Positions 46,040-57,030 of a stretch of 64,000 nucleotides of DNA are shown in pieces. Each line of letters begins with the position of its first letter. Within the stretch, counting starts at the first letter, position 1. The notes below the pieces were generated by a model. That model saw only the letters and a program-made list of their open reading frames with translations, did no database searches and had not been told where the DNA came from. Position numbers and translations under genes: made by a program. The DNA is from Hymenopus coronatus (Eukaryota > Arthropoda > Insecta > Mantodea > Hymenopodidae): the NCBI GenBank assembly GCA_030762935.1, contig CM060892.1:90926827-90990826 (forward strand), given 5' to 3'.

Positions 46040-46667
46040 TTTTCAATTCTTATGCTCTATACCACTTACATAGTGGAGATAAAAATAATGTATTCCACAC
46101 AAAAACTCATACCGATATTTCGCGGGAAATGCAGTTTTAGGACACTTGGATTAAAACATTTGAAAAAGGCTCGTCTGTGTGCATTTTCCCATATATGCGT
46201 GTGCCTGTTAGCAGCAATACTCAAAAACGAAAAGTCCTTTAATGCCAAACTTCCAAGGATCTTCAAGAAAATCTCCCCACTCCTAACTACTCTTTCATGA
46301 CAATATTTACGATATTGTTTATTTACTTAACAATGGTTCTAAAGACTTTAATTAAAATATCAAATATTTGAGATATTTTATCGCAAATCAGATGTATATC
46401 TATTTTTTGGACATAGCCTCTGAAATCATCTTTATTGTCGCCGACTTTTGCAAAACTGGTAATCGTAAGCGATAGACAAAACCTTAAGCAGATGTCATGA
46501 AAACACTATTTATGTCTAATACGTTGCTATGTGGAGTTAGTAATTTTCCAGATATTCAATTTTCCTATACTTATACTTTACTAAATAAAAATCGTTATAC
46601 GTTTTATTTTCTACTTGTTACGTAAAGAACATTAAATTTTAAGGCATTATATAGCGACCAGCTCTTT
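46040..46667 (-). repeat. R870 repeat, truncated at 5' end
   Basis: Reverse copy from TACCACTTACATAGTGGAGA (hairpin remnant) to ATATAGCGACCAGCTCTTTA, where the next copy begins without spacer. Confidence 0.85.
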
Positions 46668-47467
46668 AAAGACACATACAAAAAGTTATTGTCTTTCATC
46701 CAAAAATTGGATACCGAAACGTCACCGGAAATACTTATTTTGAATACCCCTAAATCCAGAAAAAGCATTTTTATGAAACGTTCCTTATGTGTCTCTCTGT
46801 GTGCGTGTTTGGGCAGCATAGCGAAAACACCAGAAAACGTTTTATAATATATAACGAAGATTTAAAATCTCTCAGCCTTTGCAAGGAAGCTTTTTCGAAG
46901 CTTTTGATTTTCTAAAACCATATTTCGAGTATCGACTTTGATTAAATGCCATATTAAAGATATTTAGATTACAAAATGTATTATTTTGAGCTATCTGAAG
47001 CTCCTTTTACTCTGGTTGAATTTCCCATAACTGGTTGAAAGTAAAAGATAGACAAAATGTTATTATCTACAGAATGTGTATTTCATTAAAAGACATAAGT
47101 TATGTAACTACATTTTTGGTGGATTTAACTATTTTCGAGGTATTCCTTTTTTTTTTTTTTTTTTTAATTTTAAAATACTTCTTCTTTCCTCAAATAGAAT
47201 GTGGTTATTTCACTTTGTTGATCTTGATTAAACAAAAAGTAAATCCCATTATACAGCGATCGGCTTTTAAAATGTTTGACCATCGCTTTAGCCTTGTGCA
47301 TTCCCTTATTACTTTGTATTCACAAGGAAATGTGTAAATATGTAATGCATATTTTATGCCACCGTTTATCTGGTTTAACGTAAAGAAGTTAAAAGAGTAT
47401 GCTTTTCTAAACATAGTTAATTGCAGAATAGGGAGAGAAAGTCATGTTAGTGTGACACAGATTTTTT
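46668..47467 (-). repeat. R870 repeat, hairpin end missing
   Basis: Reverse copy starting inside the ATTGTCTTTCATCCAAAAAT block and ending at GAGAGAAAGTCATGTTAGTG. It is tandem with the preceding copy. A T run at 47148-47166 interrupts it. Confidence 0.85.
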
Positions 47468-47753
47468 CTCATTTGATATCCTTAAAACCTGCTTTTTCCG
47501 TAATTTTAATATACATGTTGTGACACCAGCACTGAAAAAAATTAGGTTATTTACCTATCATTTAAATGTATAGAATTCCCTGAGTTTTCTGTTTTCGTTT
47601 GGACAGTGTAAATATTGTATATATACATTGTTGTAGATTGTTGTCGAAAGATGAATTTTTTTACCAAGTCTGCTTAAAATACAGATACAATGATAAATTC
47701 CACTAAACTGAAAATTCTGCGCAACGACTGTTAATTCTGGCCAATGCTAAATG

Positions 47754-47800
47754 GAGAGGGAGAGAGGGGGGAGAGTGCGCGTGAGAAAGAGAGAAAATAG
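47754..47800 (+). repeat. GA-rich simple repeat
   Basis: Impure GAGA/GGGAGA tract. Confidence 0.85.
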
Positions 47801-47802
47801 AA

Positions 47803-47957
47803 CACCTGAGAAACGAAAAACCCGATACATACAAAACTTGCTATTTAACTTTAGTATCTTCAAAAGATGCGATTTTTTTTTAAACATTTTCATGAATATT
47901 CTTCCAACCTAAACTGCCGTTTATATGGAGTAATTTTCGTTATTTCCTTTGTAATCT
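47803..47957 (-). repeat. R870 repeat, central fragment
   Basis: Reverse fragment with ATACAAAACTTGCTATTTAA, CTTTAGTATCTTCAAAAGAT and ACCTAAACTGCCG. Confidence 0.7.
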
Positions 47958-49729
47958 CAATCCCAAACATTTTGTACACATTTATGATATAGTTTACGTA
48001 TGCTTTGAGTTAAACATTGCTTATTTTTGTTTGATCTACGTGTTTTGTTTCCCGGTGTAATTCCTTTTCATTTTTGGGTTTTTGCACACTATATGGGCTT
48101 ATTTACGTGTTATATACTCCTGTTTATGAACATTTACTTTCAGTTTCCCTTAGAGAGAAAATGCCTCATTTAACGCTCGCCAGAATTAATAGAGTCGTCA
48201 CCCAAAATGACGCAAATGAGTATCATCCATGAATGCTTACTTGTATAAGATTATTTATTTATTTTCCAGAGGCTAGAAATAAAGTGAAGCATGTGAAAAG
48301 GCAATGAGGAAGTTTATAAAATAAGAGTTCCCGATCCTGAATGTAACAAGGAATCTGCCGCTGGCTACAGCTCCGTGAAGACAAAATACTATATTTACAT
48401 ACATACGTACATTCTTGTGAGAACACTATTTACTCTCCCGCCTTACAACCTCAGGACCAGTTGCCATGGCTACAACGCTGACCTAGGTCACGCCGTCCTC
48501 TGTTGACTCGATTACTTCCCCCCCAACAGAGATTCACAAGCTGTGTCACTCACCTTTGGCGAACAGGCGGCAATTTCAAGCTACAGAAGGCTTTTCCTCT
48601 CTGTTATCCGCTCATACACTTTGCATATTCATTCACAGCGGTTCACTGCACTTGACGCATAAGCCACTTACACTTTTCCTCTTTTCCCGCACTCAAAGTA
48701 ACTTTTACTTACGCTGGTTTGCCGCAAAAACTATGCTTACTGAACCAGTCACACAATACTCAGATTTTTGCTGATGAGGTTATCAATTCTACTGCTGGAG
48801 AATTTATAAACAAAACACTGCGTTTGACTTTATAACTGCCTTGCAAGTACAAAAAACAAAACAATTCTTCTGTATAAACATGGCGCATGTTCTTCCGCAA
48901 GCATGGCTTTTAACTAGAGCACTGTGTTATTAAAACCACTTTTACTACAAAGAGAAGGTTATAGGACACCGAACGAGGGTAGTTAGATGACAGCGGCACT
49001 AAGCTTCCTCATATCGCACACGCCACGGTGTATAAATTACTGTTTTAGCCACATAACTTTTTACCACGAAGCGCTGGTGAATGGGGAAGCCCGCCAAGAC
49101 CACCTGCCTATTTGACCATCAGTCACGGAAACTAACGTGGACTATACTCCGGAACGCACGCACTAAGCGGCAGTACTCCTCCCACTCCTTCCCCACCTTC
49201 CCCCACCCCGACAACAGTCACACTCGGCCCACCCCTTCCACACATGCATGTTTCAGTTTACAATCATAGACGTCGCAGAAAAAACGTAGAGTTCACGTGC
49301 GAAGCTAGCTCACCGTATCCTAATATAGACCGCCGCAGACTGGCGTTTGCTTTGTGTACAAAGCGTGGTGTAGGCCATGAGGAGAAAGAAGAACCCATCC
49401 GACCGACACCGTCGCGAGGGGGAGAATTTGCGGAAAGACAGAGTGAGCACGACTAAAAGAAAAGGAACAATCTTGCTTGTTCAGTGGCGTGCTTTCCTAA
49501 ATCCCTCACATTTTTTATGTTTGTTTATTTCTCACTAATCCCAATTTATATATTGCGTAGAAGTTTTCAGGAGATCATTATACACAATTGATGCGTATTA
49601 AGTGTTGTATTTTCCTCCTTAGAAGATTTTTATGGGTTTTCCAAGAGTGTGGTGTTCTGCGCATTCAGCTCAAGGACGTGACAGTGCTGTAGACCGACGA
49701 TAAAAACTTGTAATTCGTTATAGGTAGAT
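47958..49729. other. Unassigned stretch with a GC-richer patch (48440-49480)
   Basis: The middle is clearly richer in GC and CpG than the rest of the first 58 kb and has no repeat family I recognise. On the minus strand a perfect splice donor (AAAGGTGAGTGA, 48546-48557) and an arthropod-type initiator TCAGT (48739-48743) lie about 185 bases apart. These are compatible with a host promoter and non-coding first exon, but there is no coding support. Confidence 0.3.
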
Positions 49730-50493
49730 CAGTCTTAACCTGCAAACAAACTACTATTGCAAAGGATAATTCTTCTAACTCACACCAATCGAGATAAACA
49801 TTAGAAGAAAGGATCTTATTACTTAACTCCTTATAATTATAAGGGAAATAGTAAAATAAATCAGTAAGCAAATCATTTAAAAGCTGTCGCTATGCGATGA
49901 AAATAAAATTAGGTTCTGTTTGCTTGGCCAGGACCAAAACAAAAAGCGATATGAAACAAATGACGAGCTGCCGTTTGAGAAAAGTGTTAGTATTTTAAAA
50001 TTGAAAAAAATACTTCACACAAAATTGTATAAATTATGTGTTTTAAGATTTATGTGCAGTAAGATTGTGTTCCTTTCGGTTTACTAGTTGTACAGAAGTC
50101 ATTCAAAGTGAAGAGGATTTTAAAGGCTATTCCCAAGAAATTCAGGATATACATTTTTTGTTATGTGAATTTCTTTAATATACAGTGTTTTATTGAAAAT
50201 CGTTAGAGGTATTTTTGAGGAAATCAACATTTTCTCAAAATGTTCTTGTGGTGGAGTATATCCTTGAAAATCTTCGTGTCATAGAATAGAACGATGCTGA
50301 ATTTAAATACCAACTTTGGTATTTGGTAGACTACTCTTTTTTGAGTTATGTTGTTCATGACACAACACACGGACCTTTTTCTAAAAACGTTTTAAGGTAA
50401 CCTCAAAACATCCTTTCTGGTGAAAACGCGATATAGAGTTTTAATGCGTAACCTACCTACTACGTAGTACATAGTATGCTACAGGAAGTAAAA
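49730..50493 (+). repeat. R870 repeat, near full length
   Basis: Forward copy lacking only the first ~30 bases. It ends with ACTACGTAGTACATAGTATG and CTACAGGAAGTAAAA. Confidence 0.85.
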
Positions 50494-50929
50494 AGCTTAA
50501 CTTAAATTTAATAAAATCGAAGTTACTACTGCGGATATTATCATCTTTCTGATATACATTGATAACATTGAATGTAATGTTCGTCATATTAAGCTATACA
50601 TTATAACAAGAGAATATGTAAGTTGTAAAATATTATGTCCTGCTTATTTATAATGGTTCAATTTATTTATATGGATGCTTAAAAAATAATACTCACTTCT
50701 ATATATTAATTTAGACGAATTGTTCTTTAATTTTCTATTTCCATTCAAGTAAGATGTAGTAAGATGGCTCTCTTAATTAACAGGTTGCTTTACGCATCAA
50801 AATATAATACAATTGTTACCACTCACTAAGAAATTTGGAAAAACGAACTAGTATAATAACTTAGCATTAGCGTTTAACCATGGTTATCAGAAGAACTAAT
50901 GAACTGAGTATCTATATTTTAAGCGGTAG
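50494..50929. other. No recognisable feature
   Basis: AT-rich and unassigned. Confidence 0.4.
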
Positions 50930-51007
50930 TTGCATGCTTTGAGATCCAGAAAAACCCAACAAATTCATTTTCAAGAAAAAGTCATGTGTGGGGGTGTGGA
51001 TATTTGT
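50930..51007 (-). repeat. R870 repeat, piece left of SINE-C
   Basis: Reverse fragment with GCTTTGAGATCCAGAAAAAC. It is interrupted by the SINE at 51008. Confidence 0.45.
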
Positions 51008-51232
51008 TTCTTTTTTGGGTAGGGTTTAACGCCAGCTTTTACTACTTATGACAACGCAGGCGATGACACTGGTGATACATGGAATGAAGATGGAGCACCG
51101 GTGGAATGCGATGGCGGGGGAAACCGGAGAACCCGGAGAAAACCCACTCGTGCGCCGCTTTGTCCAGCACACATCTCACATGCGGTCGCTTGGGATCGAA
51201 CCCACACCGTCATTTGTTTCTACTTACGCTGT
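51008..51232 (-). mobile_element. SINE-C copy inserted in R870
   Basis: The minus strand reads GGTTCGATCCCAAGCGACCG (box B side), TGGACAAAGCGGCGCACGAG, the family block GTGGGTTTTCTCCGGGTTCT and the 3' end GTAGTAAAAGCTGGCGTTAA, followed by an A-rich tail. Confidence 0.85.
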
Positions 51233-51545
51233 GTAAGATGTGTGATAAAACTCAAACGTCGTTTCTGAGTAAATCGGTATCAACTGAAATGTTTTATGTA
51301 GAACAATTTTCATATTTTTTTCATTTTCTCAAAAGTAACGCAAACAATTTTGATGAATTAAAATGAAGAGTGGAATGTATATTTGAAGTGTTTGTGAATG
51401 AACTTTGAGATCTCCTTCATGCTGATTAAATTTGTTTCATTTGTGTAACCTGGTAATCATAGGAAATAGAGAAAAATCTTCCTCAGAAATATTCCTAAAT
51501 ATATATTATTTAGCGCCAACTGACTGTTTTTAAAAGGGTCGAAAT
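51233..51545 (-). repeat. R870 repeat, piece right of SINE-C
   Basis: Reverse copy, diverged: TTTCTCAAAAGTAACGCAAA, CTTCATGCTGATTAAATTTG and CTGGTAATCATAGGAAATAG match the corresponding consensus blocks. Confidence 0.65.
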
Positions 51546-52286
51546 TCTTGGCAGCTGTTGGCAGAGCGATGAGAACGAAAACTGAGATATTTCGTGCGTT
51601 TTAATTCGAAATGAAAAGAATGAGTTTTAGTCCAAGTTTCCTTTTCATGTAAATATTTTGATAATGTCTTTGGAAGTATTTACATAAAGAGTAGGTGAAC
51701 GTGTTATATATAAAACAATTTTAGCTTAACGCAAAAAAAAAAGTTACCTGTAATGAGCTTGAATTGACCCTGATAGATGTTATGAAGTGTGAAAAAAAAT
51801 TATAAAAATGTTTATATTTATTTTCTGGCGCCTATGTGAATATGATTGACGTTATCTATTTTAATTACAATTTCCATGCTCAATAAGCAATCAAATGCTT
51901 TTTGACGCAACTAATTTAACCAGAAGGATAGCTTAGCACTTATCGTTATTTACTGTAATAATACTACAGCTTTGTGTTTCTTTTTCTGAGTAAAAATGTT
52001 GTGTTATCTCATGCAATTATTTTGATATTGGGTTGAGTTGCGAGAGAATTTTCATTTTAACATCCAAAGTTCCAGGAAACATCTCAATCTTATGTATTGG
52101 CCATAATCTGATGGAAGAAACCATTCTAAATATTGAACAGGAGAATAAATAGGATGGAGGTGTGAAAAGAATCCAACTCGCAACTCAACTATCTTATTGC
52201 TTGTTTATTTGTGGCACGAATTGACTATAAACAATTCCCACATACAGTACACACTTAGAACAAATATATCTATGAAAGTTAAAAAA
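51546..52286. other. No recognisable feature
   Basis: AT-rich and unassigned. Confidence 0.4.
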
Positions 52287-53173
52287 ATGTGTTCCATTCA
52301 CATGACCTTCTCTAGATCTCTGTAACAAAGTATTGTTAAAAAGCGTACTTTTTCTTCTATCTACTTCATGTAATTCGAGAGAACATTAGCAGAAATTGTC
52401 TTATTACTTGCTTCCTTTGAGCAGAAAGGAAATAAGGGAGCATCATAGGCCAATGTGAAGTCAAATCTTTCAGAAGTTGGTTTCTTTGTGATTGAAATTA
52501 TTTTTTGTATGACCAGGAGTTGAAGAATTCCCCTATGAGAAAAATATAAGCACTTTAAAGCTGAAACAATATCAAGGAATATCTCAAAAACGATCATCTC
52601 TACCAAAAAGTATATATGACATACATTATGTGTTTTAACGAGATCTGCATTCAAAATGTTCTAAGTTTTCTCTATCTCTTACGGTTTATCAGTTATGCAA
52701 AAATTCATTCAAAATAAAGAGGCCTTTAGAGGCTATTCCCAGAAAACTCAAGATGTACATTTTATTTGTCATGTAAATATCGTTAATATACGAAGCTTTA
52801 ATCAAAATCGTTTTACTTTTAAGAAAATCAAAATTGTCTAAAATTTTTCCATGTAAAGAGTGGTTTGAGGTGGGGGTATTTCATTAAAAATTTTCGTAAT
52901 GCATCCTTGGGAGATAGTAAATTTAAATACCAAGTATGGTATCTTAACGACTTTTCGTTTTTTAGCTATTCTGTCCACAGACACACACAATCACAAACAC
53001 ACAAATCTACTTACATACATTACATACATACACACCTTGACCTTTTTCTAAAACTTTTTTTTTGGATTCCGGGGGTCTCAAATATGTATTTCCGGTGAAA
53101 TCTCGCTATCGAATTTTTGGGTGAATGATAATACCTTCTCTATGCACTACGTACATATTAGGTGTAGAGAAAA
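52287..53173 (+). repeat. R870 repeat, reference full-length copy
   Basis: This copy best shows the unit. It starts AATGTGTTCCATTCACATGA and then CCTTCTCTAGATCTCTG. The body has fixed blocks: ATCTACTTCATGTAATTCGA, AGGAATATCTCAAAAACG, ATGTGTTTTAACGAGATCTG, CTCTTACGGTTTATCAGTTA, GAGGCTATTCCCAGAAAACT, GCATCCTTGGGAGATAGTAA and ACCAAGTATGGTATCTTAAC. A CA-rich slot lies at 52980-53032, then TTCCGGTGAAATCTCGCTAT and GAATTTTTGGGTGAATG. It ends in a hairpin region, CTTCTCTATGCACTACGTAC to TAGGTGTAGAGAAA. There is no conserved frame: peptides that recur among copies simply follow DNA identity. I do not recognise the family. Confidence 0.95.
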
Positions 53174-53677
53174 AAAAAATATAAATACAATTTTCTTATG
53201 ATTATATTGAGCATATTGTACCATAAACTTAGAATATGCACTGAGGAAAGCAGCTCCAAAGTGCCACTGCATTGAAAAGCACACTTACCTCATTCTACCG
53301 CTCGTTCCTTCTCCTTCTCCGACAGCTTCCCTCAACTGCACTTTGGTTACGTCTCATTCAGTGACTGTATAAATTCGAAATACAATATCAGAAACAGCGG
53401 CAGTATGATTTGTGCTTGAATTGTTCCAATTTATAGCCAAATATGTCCTTTTTAATAACCATAAAGAATCTCCGGGTGTTGTCTCCGAGCGATATCTTCG
53501 CCCATCCTTCCAGTCCTGCTATGGCAATGGGACAGACACTCATTATCAACACGTACAGAAAGTTGTCATTAGCTTTTAAGGGAGTACAGAGTTGTTAGAG
53601 GGACAGCCATGTCAGAATTAAACACACACAGGTTGCTTGAATTTGTGGAGGAGTTAGACGTGGGTAAACTGATTGCT
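53174..53677. other. Unassigned; possible small exons
   Basis: A perfect donor on the minus strand (GAGGTAAGTG, near 53283-53296) and a plus-strand open segment MSELNTHRLLEFVEELDVG from ATG 53610 with a GT at its end are the only gene-like signs. Neither is enough to call a gene. Confidence 0.25.
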
Positions 53678-53953
53678 ATTTATGGACGCTCTTTAACTAC
53701 TGTGGTTCTCATGGTCCTCTTCTATACTGGGAGTGAAATACTGCATTATTTTGCTAAGAGGCATCATTATCAGGCTTGACATTCTGTTACGTGCCGTAAA
53801 TCTACAACACGGAACCAACGGCTTTACTTTCCTTCCGAAGGAAGCCATACCAATGATATTTACGCCCGAAAAAAAATCCATCGATCTCCGCTGGGTTTAA
53901 ACTCGCGAACATCGGAACCAGAGACTAACATGTTACTCCTACCCCACGGAGGA
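53678..53953 (-). mobile_element. SINE-B copy, full length
   Basis: Minus strand: CCGTGGGGTAGGAGTAACAT and then GCGAGTTTAAACCCAGCG as the tRNA-like head. The body is TGGCTTCCTTCGGAAGG and CCGTTGGTTCCGTGTTG with GATTTACGGCACGTAACAG, and the 3' end is GTAGTTAAAGAGCGTCCATA. Confidence 0.85.
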
Positions 53954-54525
53954 CGACTGAGGAAATATTTTACGAGCAAGATTTTCATCCCGAATCATTG
54001 CAATTCTAAGCTGCGATTAGTGTAGGTAAACCTTTTTGGCATAAATATAAATGAAGACACTGAATAAAAGGTAAACATCTTTAAATATTGATACTTTAGA
54101 AACATATATTGTTTTTACTATAAGAGAACTTTGGAAACACAAATAAGTGGGTTATAAAATAGGACACGTTAACTGTTCATATTCTATTCAAATATTCGTA
54201 AATGTTTGGAATAAGAATTAGAACACGGATATTACATTGCAAAAATACCCACCGTTATCAAGTCAAATAGTATTTAGTAATATTTACCTTCCGTCTATCC
54301 AAACCAATTTCCTAGCATACCCTAACGTTTCAAGCATAGGTTACTTGAGAAGGCAGACAATAAAGTCTGAAGTATGCAAAAAGTAGGCCTCGGACACGGT
54401 TGCGTCGGATTGCAATCTGACAGAAAAGTAGATACGTTCACACAGAATTTTACTGGGGCCTCCCCCTTCCTAGGTATTGCCGGTCATTCATTCTAATCAA
54501 GCGAAAAAAAAATGTAAATGGCGTG
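53954..54525. other. No recognisable feature
   Basis: Spacer between two same-orientation SINE-B copies. Nothing was recognised. Confidence 0.4.
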
Positions 54526-54803
54526 TTATTTATGGACGCTCTTTAACTGCTGTGGTTCTCAGCGTCCCATTCTATATTGGGCGTGAACGACCGCTTAATT
54601 TTGCACAGAGGCCTCACTTTCAGGCTTGAGGTTCTTTTACGTGCCGTAAATCTACGACACGGGACCAACGGCTTTACTTCCCTTCCGAAGGAAGCCATGC
54701 TAAGGATTTTTACGCCCGAAAAAGTCCAGCGTCCTTCGCCGGGTTTGAACCCGTGACCTTGGGGATATAAAGTCAGCATGGTAATCATTACACCACGAAG
54801 GGT
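54526..54803 (-). mobile_element. SINE-B copy, full length, best preserved
   Basis: Minus strand: CTTCGTGGTGTAATGATTAC (box A) and CACGGGTTCAAACCCGGCG (box B) are intact and about 40 bases apart. The same body and 3' end as the neighbour at 53678 follow, ending GAGCGTCCATAAATAAC. Confidence 0.9.
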
Positions 54804-55657
54804 GACTAATCAAGCGATCAGTACATGTACAGCCTGTTGTGAAGGTACGAATCCAAAAGAATACTTTGCTTTTGATAAATTCAAGAAATATGTTGTAATC
54901 CATTGAAATAGCTGTCCACACTTATAAATCACATCAGAAACTTATTATTTTATCTGCTACAATTATTATATGTTTTGTTATAAAACTTATGTTTACTACA
55001 GAACGTTATACTTATATGCCCATCTACCTACTTTTATAGCACCAATTCATTATCGCACGGGAGTTCTGCTTCTCTCCTCTCCGCTCGCTTGTAAATAAGT
55101 ACTAGTATACTAGAAAGTAATTTAATCTAAAGTTATGTCCGAAGCCTACTGGTAAGCTATAAAATGCACTCCAAGGAGCATTTTGAATGGTAAAATTCTC
55201 AGTAAAAGAATCCAGAAAATATACTTTAAAGCTCAGCGCTGTGCTTTATCTCAATTAGGCTGTTTCAATTCGACTCATTTGAGCAGATTATACGCACGTA
55301 CTTAACCACAAAGCTCGGAGCAGAACTGGAGTGAGAGCATGGTAACCAATACGCCATGAGGTAAATTATACCATCATACTCGTATTGCAACCTGCCGCTT
55401 CATTTGCAGCACTTGATTTCCGTAACGACAGGTTGTGTTCAATGCTGTGAGTCACGAGTTACTCGCTGCTTTTTTTGGCCCGAATCCAAGCTGGAACAGC
55501 TGTGTCTAAACACTACAGGACGAATCAAATACCACTTTTATCGTTCTCGCTAAGAAATAATTATTTAATGTATGTAAACAACTGAGTTATAAACTCTCTG
55601 TTTAAAGAGGAAAATAAAATAACGCCTACTTCATAATTTATTTCCAACAAAGTAGTT
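54804..55657. other. No recognisable feature
   Basis: Unassigned. No coding or repeat signal that I can support. Confidence 0.4.
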
Positions 55658-55742
55658 AGAGAGAGAGAGAAAGAGAGAAAGAGAAAGAGAGAGAGAGAGA
55701 AAGAGAGAGAGAGAAAGAGAGAGAGAGAAAGAAAGAGAGAGA
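55658..55742 (+). repeat. GA/GAAA simple repeat
   Basis: Impure AGAGAGAAAG tract. It creates long Ser-Leu frames on the minus strand that are not genes. Confidence 0.95.
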
Positions 55743-56399
55743 TTGTGGAGAGAAATTCCAAACTGCAGCTATTGGCTTATACGTCAGACCCAGGAGAATA
55801 GGAAGAAATGAGACTATTATCAACGGGCGGTCGAAACCGGACTGCAAGTAAAGAGCCAAGGTGGATGGCCCCCTAACATATTCCGAGAAGTTCATCTCGA
55901 TGCGGCTGCCCAGAGCTGTATTGCAAGAGCACATTCATCACCATGAAAGGGCGTCACCACCGCAGTCCTCGCAGACACTGAAAGAGACCAGTTAGATGAA
56001 ATGGACAGGAAGTTTAGGGGAATGAAGAAACACACGCCAGTCTCAGACGAAGCGTCTAAGTCACCTATCTCGGTAGTTAATGTGGGTAGTGCACAACTAG
56101 CTTAACATATTCTAAGCCAAACACTTTCCAATAAACCATGCAAAACTGTGTTTATCAGAGAGGTTAATGCACAAATATAGGACGTAAACTTTTGAACTTG
56201 ATGTTCTATATTCCATTCGACACCGAACCATAAAAACAGACTGAAACAATACAAAGAGTCAACCTTTGAACAGACAATACAATCCCACACAAAAGTGCAT
56301 AAAGCCTTTATAATTGGATTATTATTCATCTTTTAAGACTTATTCAAATAACCAATCGAAATTCAGGCATTAATATCAAAGAGCGTGTGGGTTTAAAGG
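55743..56399. other. No recognisable feature
   Basis: GC is slightly higher at 55790-56060. No domain or repeat is recognised. Confidence 0.4.
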
Positions 56400-57030
56400 A
56401 AAAACATTATAATACATTCATATGACCTTTTCCACCTACGTAAAATCATTCTGACAAAAGCTTTCCCTTTCATGCACTTCATATGAATGGAAATGAATGT
56501 TAAAAAATACTTTATCATCATATATATACACATATATTTAATTATATACAGGCATTTTTTCTTTTTATTCGAAACATCAATAGAGTATACGAGACGAGTT
56601 AGGTTTAAATCTTTAAAGCTGAGTTTTGAAATTCCACATTTTTACTTGATCCGAGAAACAAATGAACAACCTTCAGCTGAAATTTAAACTAAAACAACAA
56701 ATATCCAAAAATTATAATACATATTAACGTGCCTGTTAATGAAATCTACATTTTTGTGTAGTAAACCTCCCTCAATCCCGTAATGTTTACCAGTAATGCA
56801 AACATTCGATCTGAATTAAAATAATCTCACATAGTATTCGCTAAAAGCTCAACCGCACATTTTGTTTGAGCTGAACATTTCTTAAGAATATTATATTTTG
56901 ACTGAAAACCTTACGGCGACTTTTTAGAAAACCAAATGTAACGGAAAGTGCGCCATGAAAATGGCATACAGTTTTCTTGAAATGTTTGTATAGCCCTTAA
57001 AGTGGCACCAGTTATCTTTAGATCAATTTA
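56400..57030 (+). repeat. R870 repeat, old and heavily diverged
   Basis: Order and spacing are kept, but many substitutions are present: ATTCATATGACCTTTTCCAC, AATGAAATCTACATTTTTGT, TAATGTTTACCAGTAATGCA and GCCATGAAAATGGCAT are at the expected positions. Probably among the oldest copies in the window. Confidence 0.55.

Noticed and set aside
55561..55934. Ser-Leu-rich minus-strand frames
   Set aside because: They are translations of the GA simple repeat at 55658-55742.
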